A DNA stretch of 64,000 bases from Megascapheus bottae (GCA_024803745.1 JANJXV010000129.1:496001-560000); one strand, 5' to 3'. Numbered from the stretch's first letter, positions 1 to 11,520 are shown. The notes: generated by a model not told the origin, from the letters alone. Translations and numbers: made by a program.

Positions 1-105
1 TGTGCCAGGATGGCTTTAAACCTTGATCCTCAGATCTCAGCCTCCTGAGTATCTAGGATTATAGAAGTGAGCCACCACCCCATCATGCTCAGCATTCTGG
101 GTTTT
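1..105 (-). mobile_element. 7SL-like SINE head, fragment
   Basis: Read on the minus strand, this is the 7SL-like head that recurs across the window (a CTGTAATCCTAGCTACTCAG-type core followed by an AGGCTGAGATCTGAGGATC-type stretch). It is cut by the window edge and diverged by several substitutions. Confidence 0.75.
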
Positions 106-112
106 TTTTTAA

Positions 113-272
113 AATCGGTTTAAGCACTGTCCTTCAGCTTTCCTCAAGCCTAGTGATCTTCTACTTGAGCCACAGCACTACTTCTGGTTTTTTCTGTGTA
201 TGTGGTACTGCGGAATTGAACCTTCGTCTTCATACAAGCACTCTACAACTATGCCAAACTCCCAGCCCCTCC
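113..272 (-). mobile_element. ID-like plus Geo-like composite SINE
   Basis: On the minus strand the order is an ID-like tRNA-derived head (a GTTGAATTCC-type B box and a TTGCATGAAG-like block) and then a right monomer containing the recurring CAGAAGTAGTGCTGTGGCTC motif. It is diverged and has a short T-run at the plus-strand left end, which is the A-tail. Confidence 0.7.
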
Positions 273-1110
273 ACATTAGTTTTTATGATAGATCTTTCCA
301 TGCATCCAGGATGGCTAGAAATCCTTCTTGAGTTTCCCAAGATCAGAGAGTATAGGTGTGTCCCATCCTGTGTGGCTACATAACCATTGTTTAGGGTACA
401 GTTCTCTCTTCATTCTATCCATCTAGAGCAATTTTCATCTTCCATGTATAATCATTAAACATTCAGCTCCTCTTCCTCTCTACTCCATTCTCTGGAACCA
501 TCGTGCTTTTTGGCTCTAAGGGTTTGTTGATCCTTGGAAGCTCTGGAAGGGAAAACATACCCTAGCTCTTCCTTTATGACTGCTGTATTTTTAGTTTACT
601 GTAATCAAGATTCATCTGTAAAATATAGCAAAATGTTCTTCCTTTTCAATGCATTGTTTTGCATATTTCTATCTTTGGATTATTATTAATAGTTGTGAGT
701 GGATTCTCCACATATTTGTTCTAGTCTCTGCTTTCTCTTCCATTAGGTACAAATCTAGAAATAGAAGTGTTGGACCATATTTCTATGTCATTCTATATTT
801 AGTACTTTTTTCAGCACTCTCCACGCAATTTTTGATTGTTTATATTCCTTGAAGAACTATTCCAAAGTTCTACTTCTTCTCACTACCTTCCCAGTAATAG
901 TTAGACTTTGAAAGTTGTTTTTTTGTATGCGTGTGTGTGTGTGTGTTTGTGTGTGTGTATGTGGATCTTTTTGTTTAAAACTATATTTATATTAATATAC
1001 TTAAAGTAATGATTTCATTGTAATTTTAATTTTTCTCATGACTGTTAATATTGAAATTCTTTCCACATTTTGAACTACTATTTCTATATATTCTTTTTAG
1101 AAAATCCTCT
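273..1110 (-). mobile_element. Ancient diverged L1-like remnant
   Basis: The stretch resembles the antisense 3' ORF2/3' UTR of old mammalian L1M-type elements. The order of blocks (TTCTCTGGAACCATCGTG, a block about small-field calibration such as GTGGATTCTCCACATATTTG, then GAAGTGTTGGACCATATTTC) matches what I recall of that family, at heavy divergence. No open frame of note remains. A GT microsatellite sits inside it at about 931-962. This is a family-resemblance call only; a RepeatMasker run would settle it. Confidence 0.4.
931..962 (+). repeat. (GT)n microsatellite
   Basis: Alternating GT dinucleotides with one TT interruption. Confidence 0.85.
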
Positions 1111-1119
1111 CCAATCTCC

Positions 1120-1260
1120 AATTTTTTTCCCTTTTTTTGTGGGGTAGTGGGGAAAGTCATGGGGCTTGGACCTTGGGCTGTGAGCTCTTTAGTTTAAGGC
1201 TATTGTCCTACCCTGAGTATTGCCCCTCAGTTGTTCTGCTCACAGCTCCCTACCCCTCTT
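1120..1260 (-). mobile_element. Geo-like SINE tail fragment
   Basis: On the minus strand this matches the right monomer of the local composite SINEs (GGGGCTTGGACC and GAGCTCTTTAGTTTAAGGCT correspond to its conserved blocks). The head is absent. Confidence 0.5.
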
Positions 1261-1354
1261 CCCATTATATACAGAACAAAGGTCATCCTCAGTCTTTTTG
1301 AAAAAGTAAAACATACAGTAAATTTGTAGTATAAAACAGCAAGAAATAAATTTC

Positions 1355-1612
1355 TTGCCAGGTGCAGTGAATTCTACCTGTAATCCTAGCTACTCAGATA
1401 TCAGGCTGATATCTAAAGATTTGGTTCAAAGCCAGCCTGGGCATTAGAAAGTCTATGAGACTCTCATTGACAATTAACCACTAGAATATGGGAAATGGCA
1501 CTGTGGCTTCATAGGTAGGGTGATAGCCTTGAGTTGAAGAGCTCAGGAACAGTGCCCAGGGCCAGAGTTCCAGCCTTACAAATCCCCCAGCCAAAAAAAA
1601 AAGAAAAATAGT
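1355..1612 (+). mobile_element. 7SL-like plus Geo-like composite SINE
   Basis: A complete composite: a 7SL-like head (CTGTAATCCTAGCTACTCAG), a linker (GACAATTAACCACTAGAA), and a right monomer with the tRNA-like A-box area (GGCACTGTGGCTTCATAGGT) and B-box area (GAGTTCCAGCC). It ends in an A-rich tail. Confidence 0.85.
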
Positions 1613-1884
1613 TTCTTCCCCAAGTGATTATTATGCCAGACATAGAACATTAACATTCTGGGTGTACTTCACAGTATTATTACTTGATACCCTAAGATTT
1701 TGCAATATTCTCTCAGTATCAGCATATGTCATCATATAATGTAGTTCCTTTTCAATGGAATAATTCCATTTATAACCTAAATCTACTCCCCCGACTTATT
1801 TCTGTCGATACCACAATTGCTCTACCATGATATGCCACAAGCCATTAAACATTTTATGGTGGGTAATTGGAAAGGAGTCTCATG

Positions 1885-2045
1885 GAATTTTGTGCCAGGC
1901 TGGCTTTGAAACCATGGTCCTCAGATCTCAGTCTCCTGAGTAGCTAGGATGACAGGCGTGAGCCACCAACACGTGGCTTGCCTTTTTATTTTTTTGTGGG
2001 TCTTGGGACTTGAAGTCTGGGCCTAGGCACCATCCCTAAGCTTTT
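1885..2045 (-). mobile_element. 7SL-like composite SINE, tail shortened
   Basis: The minus-strand head is clear (it matches CTGAGTAGCTAGGATGACAG on the plus strand). The right-monomer remnant follows at about 1985-2045. It lies about 130 bp upstream of the KRAB-A exon. Confidence 0.7.
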
Positions 2046-2148
2046 CAGGTCAATATTTCATGTAAGTCTAAAGATTTAAGTAAAGGAATACAATTCCAAC
2101 AAAAAAGAATAAAATTCCAGACATGGTGTGTTTATAACTCAGTGCTAA

Positions 2149-2388
<240 letters not shown>

Positions 2389-2639
2389 TAAATGAAAGAT
2401 TCCAGGCCCTGAGAATTATCATTACTTTCTAAAGAAAACCTAAGGTAATTTTGTACTCATTCTTCAGGATACCTTCAGGATCCTTTGACAACAGTTCTAA
2501 ATTATGTTTCCTCTAATGGAGACGACATTCCAAACTTACACAGTAATTGTAAGTGGATAAACCATCCAGAATAGAATATATATCATTATTGGAAATAGGA
2601 TCTACAAATCACTAAACAGTGAGTTTATAATGGAAACCT

Positions 2640-2900
2640 GGCACTAGGTGCAATGTTTCATGCCTGTAATCTTAAAATATTCAGGAGGAAGAAATCTAAG
2701 AATTCTAATTTGAAGCCAGCAATGGCATAAAAATTGCCATGAAACTCTATAACTCCAAGTAACCCCTCAAAAATGTTAGTGGAGTGTCAAGAGTTTGACT
2801 TTGTGGTTGAGTGCTTGCCTAGCATGCATGAAGACCTATGCATGTAAGTGGAGCTGGGACTCAAACTGGTATTTTTCTAGCCTTGAGCAAGACAGCTAAG
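2640..2900 (+). mobile_element. Two adjacent SINE pieces in KRAB intron
   Basis: A 7SL-like head (2640-2770, core CATGCCTGTAATC) is followed by an ID-like head (2780-2900, core GAGTGCTTGCCTAGCATGCA). Both are on the plus strand and both lack a good right monomer. Confidence 0.65.
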
Positions 2901-3065
2901 TTTATGCCATACAAAATGAATCCAGAGCTGGGGAAAAGTCAACCATGGAGCCAGTGAGAAATGAGAGAAAAGATTTAATAGATAACTTGTGAGTAGGATG
3001 TCTGCGAACTTAAAGCAATGATGACACAGCATAAGCAATAATTCTTTACTGTTTCTAATTTACAG

Positions 3066-3155
3066 GGCCCTGTGTTCCCAAACCTGTATTAATTGACAAG
3101 CTAGAGCACTGTGCAGAACTCTGGATAGGAAATTCCTCTGACAAGAATATCACAG
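3066..3155 (+). CDS. KRAB-B-like exon
   Basis: The acceptor TTTACAG and donor ACAG/GTGAGT delimit 90 bp that continue the KRAB-A frame in phase 1. The translation begins GPCVPKPVLIDKLEHCAELW, which aligns with the classical B box pattern (Gly, KP, hydrophobic-I-x-KLE, then a Trp). It is a little shorter than the usual B exon and diverged at several positions, but open throughout. The B box normally strengthens the repression driven by box A. Confidence 0.8.
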
Positions 3156-3319
3156 GTGAGTGAATGCATCTTCATATTGATGTTGGAGCCTGAGCCCCAT
3201 TGGTAAGTTCATGTTGTGATGTACTGAGCAATAATATTCTTAGTTACCCTAAATCCTGTGTGGAACCTATGGAATTCTTTGTGAATGAATCAAGAATCAT
3301 TTTCTTTTCCCAATCCTAT

Positions 3320-3475
3320 GCTTGGTCTCAGGGCCTGAGCATGGTCCTTGGGTTTTCTCAAGGCTAGCTCTCTACTTCTTGAGTCATAGCACCACTTCTG
3401 GCTTTTTCTTTGTATGTAGTACCAAGGAACTGAACCAGGTCTTTGTGCATGCTAGCCCAAACCCCGGCACCAAGA
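3320..3475 (-). mobile_element. ID-like plus Geo-like composite SINE
   Basis: Both monomers are recognisable on the minus strand. The plus strand shows CTCAGGGCCTGAGCATGG (right monomer) and then GTACCAAGGAACTGAACCAG (ID-like head). Confidence 0.75.
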
Positions 3476-3567
3476 ATCATAGGGTGATATGATGAATTCT
3501 ATGTGGCAGTAGAGTTAAAGTTAGATTTCTCTGTAGAAATCACTGTGAAACAAAATAAAATGAGAAA

Positions 3568-3795
3568 GCCATGAGCCCGTGGCTCATGCCTGTAATCCTA
3601 GCTACTTAGGAGGCTGAGATCTGAGGATCAAGGTTCAAAGACTGACCTATGACAAAAACACCTTAGAGTCTTCTCTCCAATGAACCAATAGAAAATGAGA
3701 AGTGGGGTTGAGTCTAAAGACATAGGGCAGTAGCCTTGAGCTGAAGAGCTCCGGAAGAACAGCCAGGTCTAGAATTCAAGTCCCATGACCGCAAA
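3568..3795 (+). mobile_element. 7SL-like plus Geo-like composite SINE
   Basis: The head CATGCCTGTAATCCTAGCTA, the linker and the right monomer (TAGCCTTGAGCTGAAGAGCT) are all present. The A-rich end passes directly into a GAAA microsatellite. Confidence 0.85.
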
Positions 3796-3797
3796 AC

Positions 3798-3861
<64 letters not shown>

Positions 3862-3894
3862 GGGAAGAAAGAGGGAAGGAAGGAAAGGAAGAAA

Positions 3895-3936
<42 letters not shown>

Positions 3937-3940
3937 AATA
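3796..3940 (+). repeat. (GAAA)n microsatellite with GGGAA interruptions
   Basis: Tetranucleotide GAAA units with a GGGAAG-rich interruption near 3859-3897. The tract grows out of the A-tail of the preceding SINE. Long Lys/Arg/Glu or Phe/Leu/Ser frames through it are compositional. Confidence 0.95.
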
Positions 3941-4074
3941 TCATTCTTTCATTTCTTTAAAACTAAGACTATAAATGATTGAGCAAACAAGGAATATGTC
4001 AGGGCATTATTCTCTGATAAGGATAATATCTTTATGCTGGTAGGAAGAGACTGGTATTCAAAACCAGACGTTTC

Positions 4075-4260
4075 CACCAGAAATTGAGCCTAGTGGTAGA
4101 GTGCTTGCCTAGCATGCACAAAGACACAGGTTTTATTCCTTATTACAACATACATAGAAAAAGCCAGAAGTAATGAATTCATCGGTAGGGTTCTAGTCTT
4201 GAGAAAACCCAAGGACAGTGGTTAGGTCCTAAGTTCAAACCCAGGAATGGAAGGAAAAAA
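4075..4260 (+). mobile_element. ID-like plus Geo-like composite SINE
   Basis: An ID-like head with GTGGTAGAGTGCTTGCCTAG, then a right monomer (GTCTTGAGAAAACCCAAGGA) and an A-rich end. Confidence 0.8.
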
Positions 4261-4589
4261 AACAACAAAGTTTCAATCAACATAAGAAAATTAACTAGAC
4301 AATGAGCTGGGGATTTTCTGGTCTTCCATGGTTCTGAGGGACAGGAGTGTTAGAAAAGGAATTTTTATAAGACTTCAAATGGAAAGAAATAAATTTCAAA
4401 ATTCCCACAAATACCTAAATTGAGACTTTAGTGAGAAGTTGTAACTGAAGGGATATAGGTGTAAGACCTTACTCTCAAGAATCGTTCTTGCTTGGATCAA
4501 AGGCAAACAGACATATAAACCAAACTTGTGGCCGCTGAATCTAGAAAAAATTCGTGTTCCTCACTTAATGGTTAATAAGCAAACAGCAT

Positions 4590-4775
4590 TGAAACTGGGT
4601 AAAGTAATCCTATCTGGTACTCAGGACGTGAGACTCTTATCAGTAGTTAACTCTAGAAAACAGGAAGTGGGGCTGTAGCTCAAGGATAGGGGTTATAGTC
4701 TTCTGCTGAAGTGTTCAGGGACAGGGCCGAGGCCTATGAACTACAAAAAAAAAAGAAAAGAAAAGAAAAGAAAGT
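4590..4775 (+). mobile_element. 7SL-like composite SINE, diverged
   Basis: A degenerate head (GTAATCCTATCTGGTACTC) followed by a right monomer (GTGGGGCTGTAGCTCAAGGA) and an A/AAAAG tail. Confidence 0.65.
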
Positions 4776-5185
4776 TTTAAAAAGATGCAAAACAGCACAA
4801 TATTTAGAGTATTTCTCAAAAATAAAAGAAAGGCAGCTATTCCTCAATGTATAAACAAAACAGTATTTGAAAAAAAACAGCTGCAGGTATGCTATACTTA
4901 GTACTCAGCTTAAAACTGTAGCAATACATAGATGGGTAATTTCAATAAATATTTCCTGTGATATAAAAAGAGAACTAAAACACAGAAAAACATTATTGGT
5001 CATTGTAAAATATCATTTTCTTAATAGGTTAGGGAGAAAAGCATATTTTTCTCACAAATCAATTTCCACTTTTATATTTTAAAATATCTAACACTTAGGA
5101 TTGGAAAGTAAAGTCATTATCTTTACAGTAAGGAATATTTGTATCTCATGTATGTTTGTGTCTTTTTTTCTATGACTCATTTTAG

Positions 5186-5496
5186 ATGTCCAGGTAATGG
5201 AAAATGTGTTCAAGACATGCCAGGAAAGTCCACATGAATGTCTTTGTGAAGTAGCAGTTGCAAGTAGTATCGAAGTGGAGGAAAACGTGAGATTTGCAAC
5301 AACTTTAAATTTGAGCTCTACACATAATCCAGAGCTGATTAGTAATAACGGTAACAACTTAGGGGTGAGGACTGAGGAGTTCATAAAGTGTCAGAACATG
5401 CTTCTGTCTCCTAAGCCTGATGAGATGCATACTGCATATAGATCTCGTATGTCTCCTGTTCTTAAAAAATCCATCGGATATTCAGACACAGGATAA
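5186..5496 (+). CDS. Terminal-exon linker of KRAB gene, premature stop
   Basis: A pyrimidine-rich acceptor (ACTCATTTTAG) precedes 5186. The phase-1 join from the KRAB-B exon enters the frame DVQVMENVFKTCQESPHECL and stays open for about 104 codons, to TAA at 5494-5496. The segment is the acidic/serine-rich spacer that usually lies between KRAB and the zinc fingers. The finger-like remnants further down are out of frame or interrupted. Confidence 0.7.
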
Positions 5497-5906
5497 AAAT
5501 CGTATGAATATAAGAATATGAAAAATCCATCATGAACGTATGACTAAGTATAAAATGCACATAGGAGAGAAAAACCTTATGAATATTACAAATGTGGAAA
5601 GTGTTTGACCTGGAAGGCATACTTCTGTGTTCATCACAAACCTGATTCCCATAGAAGAAAAGAAAACTAATGAATAGAACAAATGTGCAATGACTTTTAA
5701 TCAGAAGTCAGTCTTCAGTACATTTCACAACATACACAATAGAGAAATTCTGAGTAATGAAAAACATTTAGCTATATATAGAATCTCTGTATATGGGAGC
5801 ATTAGGGTAAGTCTTCTAAACAAAGTCAACCTTCAGCAAGCATTAAGAGCACTCACAGAAGAAATAATAGCATGTAGGAAAACCTTTGTCTCAGGAACCT
5901 CTAAAA

Positions 5907-6076
5907 GCTGACTGTGTGGCTTAGTGGTACAGTGCTAACCTATCAAGGATGAAGGCCTGGGTTAGATTCCTCAATACTACGTGAAAAGAGCAAGCCAGAA
6001 GCAGCACTGTTGTTCAAATGGTAGAGTGCTAACCTTGAGCAAAAGTAGCTCAGGCACTGAGTTCAAGCCTAAGGAT
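5907..6076 (+). mobile_element. ID-like plus Geo-like composite SINE
   Basis: Inserted just past the last zinc-finger remnant. The head has GTGGCTTAGTGGTACAGTGC. The tail has AGAGTGCTAACCTTGAGC and ends at the start of a GA tract. Confidence 0.8.
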
Positions 6077-6158
<82 letters not shown>

Positions 6159-6300
6159 GAGAGAGACAGAGAGACAGAGAGACAGAGAGACAGAGAGACA
6201 GAAAGAGAGAGACAGAAAGAGAGAGAGAAAGAGAGAAAAGAGAGAGAAACAGGAACTTCTAAATTTTACAGAGATAGAGAAGGAGAGAGAGAAGGAGACA
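6077..6300 (+). repeat. (GA)n microsatellite with GACA interruptions
   Basis: Nearly pure GA for about 75 bp, then GA interrupted by CAGA and AAAG. The Arg-Glu repeat reading frames through it are composition artefacts. Confidence 0.95.
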
Positions 6301-6309
6301 GAAACTAAT

Positions 6310-7210
6310 TTCTAAACTTTACCGTCTTTCTATTTCCTTACAAATTCGTCTATGTCATTCTTTCTGACAGAAGCACAGAATTCCATTGTGTAAAAATACC
6401 ATATTTGATCTACTCATCAACTGACGGGCATCTGGGTTGGTTCCATACCTTTGTTATAGTAAATAGTGTTGTGATAAATGTTATTGTTCTAGTGAATTTA
6501 GTGTGTCCTATCTGGACGATTGTCAAGTAGTGAAATTGCTGGATCACAGGGGAGCTCTATGTTTAGTCTTTTTGGGATACTGCCATAGTGCTTTCCATAG
6601 TGGTTGAACGAGTTTGCAATCCCACCAGCAGTGTAGTAGTGATCCCTCCTGGCCACATCCCCTCCAGCATACGTTATTAGATTTCTGGATCTTGGCCATT
6701 CTAACTGGAGTGAGGAGGAAAAGGGAAAGAGGAACTGAAACTTTCTCTCCTTACAGATGACATGATTCTGTATTTAAAGAAACCTATAGACTCTACTCCG
6801 AAGCTGCTTGAGCTGATATAAAACTTTGGTAAGGTAGCAGGGTATAAAATTAACCCTCAATGTCAACTGCCTTCCTATATGCCAACAAATGAGAGGAATG
6901 AGGCAAGAATCAGGATAGCAACTCATTTTGCTATCAAAGAAAATAAAATACCTAGGAATTAACTTAGAATGTAAAGCACCTTTTTGATGGAACTATAAAC
7001 TCTGGAGAAGGAAATTAACGCAGAACTGAGGAAATGCAAAAACCTATGCTCCTGGTTTGGAAAAAGTAATATTGTAAAAATGGCCATCTTGATAGGGACT
7101 ATCTACAAATTCAGTGCAATATTCATCAATATCCCAATGTCATTCTTTAAAGAAACAGAAGAGGAAATCCAAAACTTCACTTGGAATAATAAAAGACCCC
7201 TTATAGTCTG
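6310..7210. mobile_element. L1 fragment with internal inversion
   Basis: 6310-6715 is minus-strand ORF2 3' sequence (the reverse complement of the region that encodes the C-terminal AALFTIAK and KKCS motifs of L1). 6716-7210 is plus-strand ORF2 containing the reverse-transcriptase active-site region (CTTACAGATGACATGATTCT, giving a DD pair) through to the segment near NKRP. Read on the minus strand, the 5' piece is inverted and the 3' piece is sense, as left by twin priming. L1 sequence between the two pieces is missing and no A-tail is seen. Many stops; not coding. Confidence 0.75.
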
Positions 7211-7345
7211 TCTTCTGGCATGATACATAATGTTTAATCTCACCTTCTCCACCAAAATCTCACCTTTCTAATTGAGACATAGGTGGCCCTGTTTACTAGC
7301 AGCAAAGGCTCAAACGCGCAGTTTCAGGTGTCACCACTGCCTCTG

Positions 7346-7585
7346 TTACTGGGTAGATCCAACTCTGTCATCGATTCTGAGGTCTGCACTGGGAGTCTTG
7401 GTCACAAGTTGTTCTGTGGCATCTGCTGCCAGCCTGTGCCTATTTGCTTCCTTTTCCTCCAGCAGCCTACAACAGGGAATGAAGTTCAGGCGCTGATGCT
7501 CTCCTTCATATGCAGGGCAGGATGAGCCCAACCCTCCCACATCTTCCTCTTCTAATTTTTGGGAAAAAATGTGCTGGCAAAAGTC
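7346..7585 (-). pseudogene. Coding-like fragment of unknown family
   Basis: An open minus-strand frame of about 80 codons has a natural amino-acid mix, including LGSSCPAYEGEHQRLNF and LVTKTPSADLRIDDRVGST. Reading on beyond 7346 meets stops quickly. A phrase resembling coding continues with shifts to about 7220. I do not recognise the protein. It lies directly beside the inverted L1 fragment and is overlapped on its upstream side by a SINE that begins near 7588. It may be a retrocopy fragment or a chance frame. Confidence 0.3.
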
Positions 7586-7587
7586 CT

Positions 7588-7815
7588 CAGGTGTGGCGCA
7601 TGGCTGATCCACACTTTTAATCCAGGCTGGTCACGAGGCTGAGATCTGAGTATGGAAGTTCCAAGTCACCTAGAACAGGAAAGTCTGATAGATTCTTACT
7701 ACCAAAAATAAAAACAGCTGGGAATGGAATTTGGGCTCAAGTGGTAAAGGGCTAGTCTTGAGTACAAATGCTTAGTGCCCAGGCCCTGAGTTCAGGCTCC
7801 AGCACTGCCAACAAC
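7588..7815 (+). mobile_element. 7SL-like plus Geo-like composite SINE
   Basis: The head is weak (CTTTTAATCCAGGCTGGTCA). The right monomer is clear (GGGCTCAAGTGGTAAAGGGC and GCCCAGGCCCTGAGTTCAGG). Confidence 0.7.
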
Positions 7816-8754
7816 CTCACTTTAGTGAGATTTTAGCTTTATCCATGTAGGCACATCTCACTGGAATCTTTGCTGGTAGAGATAGTCTTCATAATTTTGT
7901 CTCAAGGTAAAGGTCCTCCTGGGGTAGTACACAAAAGATGTCATGGAGAGAGGAGCCCCACTTGCTCCAGGTTTGAAGATGGCATAGGTCAAGCCAGCAT
8001 GGAGTTGGCACATCAGTCTTTTTCCTAGCACCACCTACCAGTGAATGTCAAATGACAGTGATTGTTGTGGGATTGTGTGATTGAAGTGCCCCATTAAGGG
8101 CAGTGTAAGCACATCCAAACTTGGATACCAGGAATGCTGAAATCTCAAAGCTAAGATTTCTGTTGGCTACAGAAATGCTGGTGTGTCTGTGATTCACTAA
8201 AAGTTCAGGTGCAAAGATTCTGAAGCTTGATGCCATGTGTTTATTCCATTTAGTAAAATTATTTTAATGCACTGTATAAGTTAAAACATTTGATAAGAGT
8301 CAGGGGTAGTGAAAAAATTGTCCTTGAATTCAGGTGTATGGCAGGGTAATGGGGGGGTGTTGGTGGCTGGGACTATGAATCTGGAGCTGCTATCAAACCA
8401 TGGATCATGTTCCTCTTTGTCTGGGAGAAATGACTCCAAAGATGAAATTTGAATGGTGAGGAAAAGATGATGATGTACTCAGGAAATTTCTCCTAAACAA
8501 ATGCTCATGTGGAAGTGGGATGGGGGCTGGGCATGTCTGAGGCAGAGCTTAAGGGGGCTTCTCATGGCGTTGAGAACGTTCCTTGCGACTTCAGGCATGC
8601 AGCAGGGTGTTTTAGATGACCATTGTGAGATGGATGGAATAAGACTGGAGACAAGATGAATGCTGGGATCCTGCAATGCTCTTGCATGAGTGGCTGGTGG
8701 CTCACCTGAAAGAACTAATTATGTCTAAAAAATAAATCAGGAATTTGTTTTGAT
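7816..8754. other. No gene or repeat recognised
   Basis: Moderate-GC sequence without splice-bounded exons that I can support. A 62-codon minus-strand frame at 8048-8236 and a 65-codon one at 8479-8676 have no recognisable motif. Confidence 0.5.
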
Positions 8755-8985
8755 TAGATAATACCTGTAATCCGAGGCATATTCAGGATCCTGATCTTAG
8801 TATTGTGGTTTAAAACCAACCCAGCAAAGGGAAAAATGCATGAGACTCATACTCCCAGTTTAGAGCAAGAACAAAGATTGAAGTAGAGCTGTGGCTCAAG
8901 AGCTAGAGTGCTACCTTGAGCAAAGAAAAGCTAAGAAAAAGCTCCAGGTCTTGAGTTCAAGGCCAGGAATGAAAGAAGGAAGGTA
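8755..8985 (+). mobile_element. 7SL-like plus Geo-like composite SINE
   Basis: Head with TACCTGTAATCCGAGGCATA. Right monomer with AGCTGTGGCTCAAGAGCTAG, ending in an AAGG-rich tail. Confidence 0.7.
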
Positions 8986-10190
8986 AAAAAAGGGAAGCAT
9001 GTGAGGAAGGGAAATATATAAATGAAAGAGAGAAGGAACTAGAAATTTAAAAGTAGAGAATATTTAAAAGTCATCAGTCCTTCTAAGAAAAGTGTTGGAG
9101 TATGGGTTCTATATGTGGTGAACTGGAAGCCCAGCAGTGACTTGTTAACCAAAGAGTCACCATGATGAGCAAAGGATAGAAATCTGCATGAGCCTCTTAG
9201 CGGATGGAGTGACAGAAGAGAACCTCAGCTCCCATCCCATAGTTAGAAGTATATAGAGGTGGGGAAGTTGGCATCACCTTGATGTCATTGTGTCCATGGA
9301 GACTGGAAGCCATGGCTCTGTGAAAGCACAGTGTTCTGGTTACTGAGCTGGGAGGCTGAGGAGAGCCAAGTCCTGGCCATGAAGAAATCATGGTGGCAGC
9401 AGAGCAACTCTGCTGCAGTGTGTGCCTGCTTGGCTGTTCTTATTCTGTGGTCGATCAGGCTGGAGCGGGTGATAGTAACTGTTTTGTGGTCACAAGACCT
9501 TCACCAAGAGCTTCCTCTGGGATCCTCATAAGCTACAGGGTGGCTGGTGGTGGGATGTGTGTGGGGTGGAAGTGACAGAGGGATGGATGCATGGCAAGGT
9601 GGGTGAAGAGATGAGAGGAATGATGAGAGCCCAGTTCATTGGTTTCCAAGGTTAATGGGTGGGAGGTAGAGAGGCATGATGGAGGAATGATGGAGGCAGG
9701 GGAAGGTGGTGACAGAGTGAGGCCATCTGTAGTGCCAGCCTGGCCATCATGTGAAGCCCATAGGCAGCTTCCTGATCCTTCACTTAGTCCTGCTCCTTGT
9801 GGAGGGAATGTCACGTGTACCCAGAGGTAGGGGTGGGGCAATGTTAGTAGCACCTGGAAAACCATTGGCCTCTACCTGGGTGAGGGGTGGTTATGGCTCC
9901 CATGCTGGGTGGCCTGATAGCTATGGAACAGATCTCTCCTTAGCTACCACAGTCAGTGGCTGCTCTCCAGGGTTAGGGCACCTGCTCAGCCATCAGGACA
10001 CCCGATGCCAGGACAGAGGCCTACAATTCAGATGGCAGCACAGGGGTGAAGATGATCTCACCGTAGCCCTAGTTACATGGCTGCCCCAGCATAAAGGACA
10101 GGATGAGCTGGGGGAAGATATTCTCTGTGTTTTTCCACAGCCTATCCCGGCCTCTTCTTGTGTCTGATTAGACCAAGAGAGTACCAGGTT
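8986..10190. other. No gene recognised
   Basis: GC-richer than its surroundings and rich in short open frames on both strands, but none has a recognisable domain or clear splice context. Nothing further can be supported. Confidence 0.45.
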
Positions 10191-10194
10191 CCAT

Positions 10195-10340
10195 CTCATA
10201 GTCCTGGTTCTTTTTCTTTTACAGTCATGAGGCTTGAACTCAGGTCCTGGGTACTGTCCCTGAGCTCTTTTGCTCAAGGATGATGCTCTACCATTTGAAC
10301 CATAGTGCCATTTCCAGCTTTTCCTTTTCATGTGGATCTC
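10195..10340 (-). mobile_element. Geo-like SINE right monomer
   Basis: The plus strand shows CATGAGGCTTGAACTCAGGT and TCAAGGATGATGCTCTACCA, the complement of the tail monomer. The ID-like head is essentially missing. Confidence 0.65.
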
Positions 10341-11520
10341 TGATATGTCCAGTTCTGTGCCTGCAGGGAGGCACTCACCCCACAGACAGAGCCAACTCTG
10401 CCGTGACTGTGACTGCCCACAACCCTCACACCCACTCCTTGCACACCCCTCGACTCCAGTTTTAGCTCCTCTTGGACTGGGTGTCCAGCCTACCCCTTCC
10501 TACACTCACAAAGAGTCTACAATTGTCTTCCCAGGGTCCTTTCTTCTGCCAGCCAGAGTACAGACTGTGCACATCTTGACGATCACAGAGCTCAAAGCCA
10601 AAGGCTGAGATGCAGAGGGGGGTGACCCAGTAGCTGCACAGGGCCCATGGATCATCCTGTGCATCCCCCAGCCTGTGACTTCCCCCACCCCCTTGGCAGT
10701 TAACTGGAAATGAGAGTTTCATGGACTTTCCTTTCTGGACTGGCTTCAAACAGAAGCTATGCACACTTTTCAAACCATACCTTAATGAAGAAGGGAAGCT
10801 TGATCTGGTGCTTAACTGGGTTGCACTTTGGCTCCGTTTGCTATGCCTCACGGGAGGGGGCTCATCATTTGTAGACTAAGATCTCATGACCTTCAAAGCC
10901 AAATGCTACCTGAAAGTTCAGGGTCCCAGCCTATGTGTTGGGCCGGGGTGAATACATTCTCTGTTATGCTGGGTCATCAACCCATGTTTTAAGCTGGAAG
11001 TAGGCAGTGCCACATTTGATAAGAACATCTGCCAGAGATTGTCACCTCATGAAAGCAGATTCTAAATTTGTATTCCATTTCCTGTGGTGGAGAAATCCCC
11101 TCCAACTTAGACAGGCTCACATCCACCTCCAGGTCACACTCCTAATGCACCCTTGAGTGTCCTCATGGTATTGAGATCTAAGTTTGTAGGGAATGCTGGT
11201 TTAGCCAATGAATTAGCTGGACAAGTGATGACAAACGTGTTGTGGATTAATATGAGAACAATTTAAGAAGCCCTGGAGGAGCATCAACCTGACCCTCTGT
11301 GGTGCTATAAATCTGATAGGATGTTCCAGACTGAGAAACAATCACATGGCTTTGTGTTTGGCATCCAGGCAAGTGGGTGCATGTCTTAGCTGTCAGCCAA
11401 TACAGAGGAGGACATGAATAAGTGGGTGGAAAGCATCTGTCAGACCCCTGTCTGGGGGCAGGTGGAGAGAACATAGGAAGGTAGATACCATGGCTGTGGT
11501 GGGGCCAAAAAAAGGGTAAA
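10341..11520. other. No gene recognised
   Basis: Open frames up to 129 codons occur on the minus strand (10462-10851) but carry no motif I can name. The composition is GC-rich, which favours chance frames. Confidence 0.45.

Noticed and set aside
3714..3982. Lys/Arg/Glu and Phe/Leu/Ser frames over the GAAA tract
   Set aside because: Microsatellite composition artefact.
6076..6315. Arg-Glu repeat open frames, and Ser-Leu-Cys frames at 18635-18936
   Set aside because: Translations of GA/GACA microsatellites. No stop codons can arise in such tracts, so open length means nothing.
8048..8236. 62-codon minus-strand frame as a small protein
   Set aside because: No start context, motif or conservation evidence visible. 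The length is expected by chance.
10462..10851. 129-codon minus-strand frame as a gene
   Set aside because: GC-rich chance frame. No recognisable motif, no splice or promoter context, and overlapping frames of similar length on the other strand.
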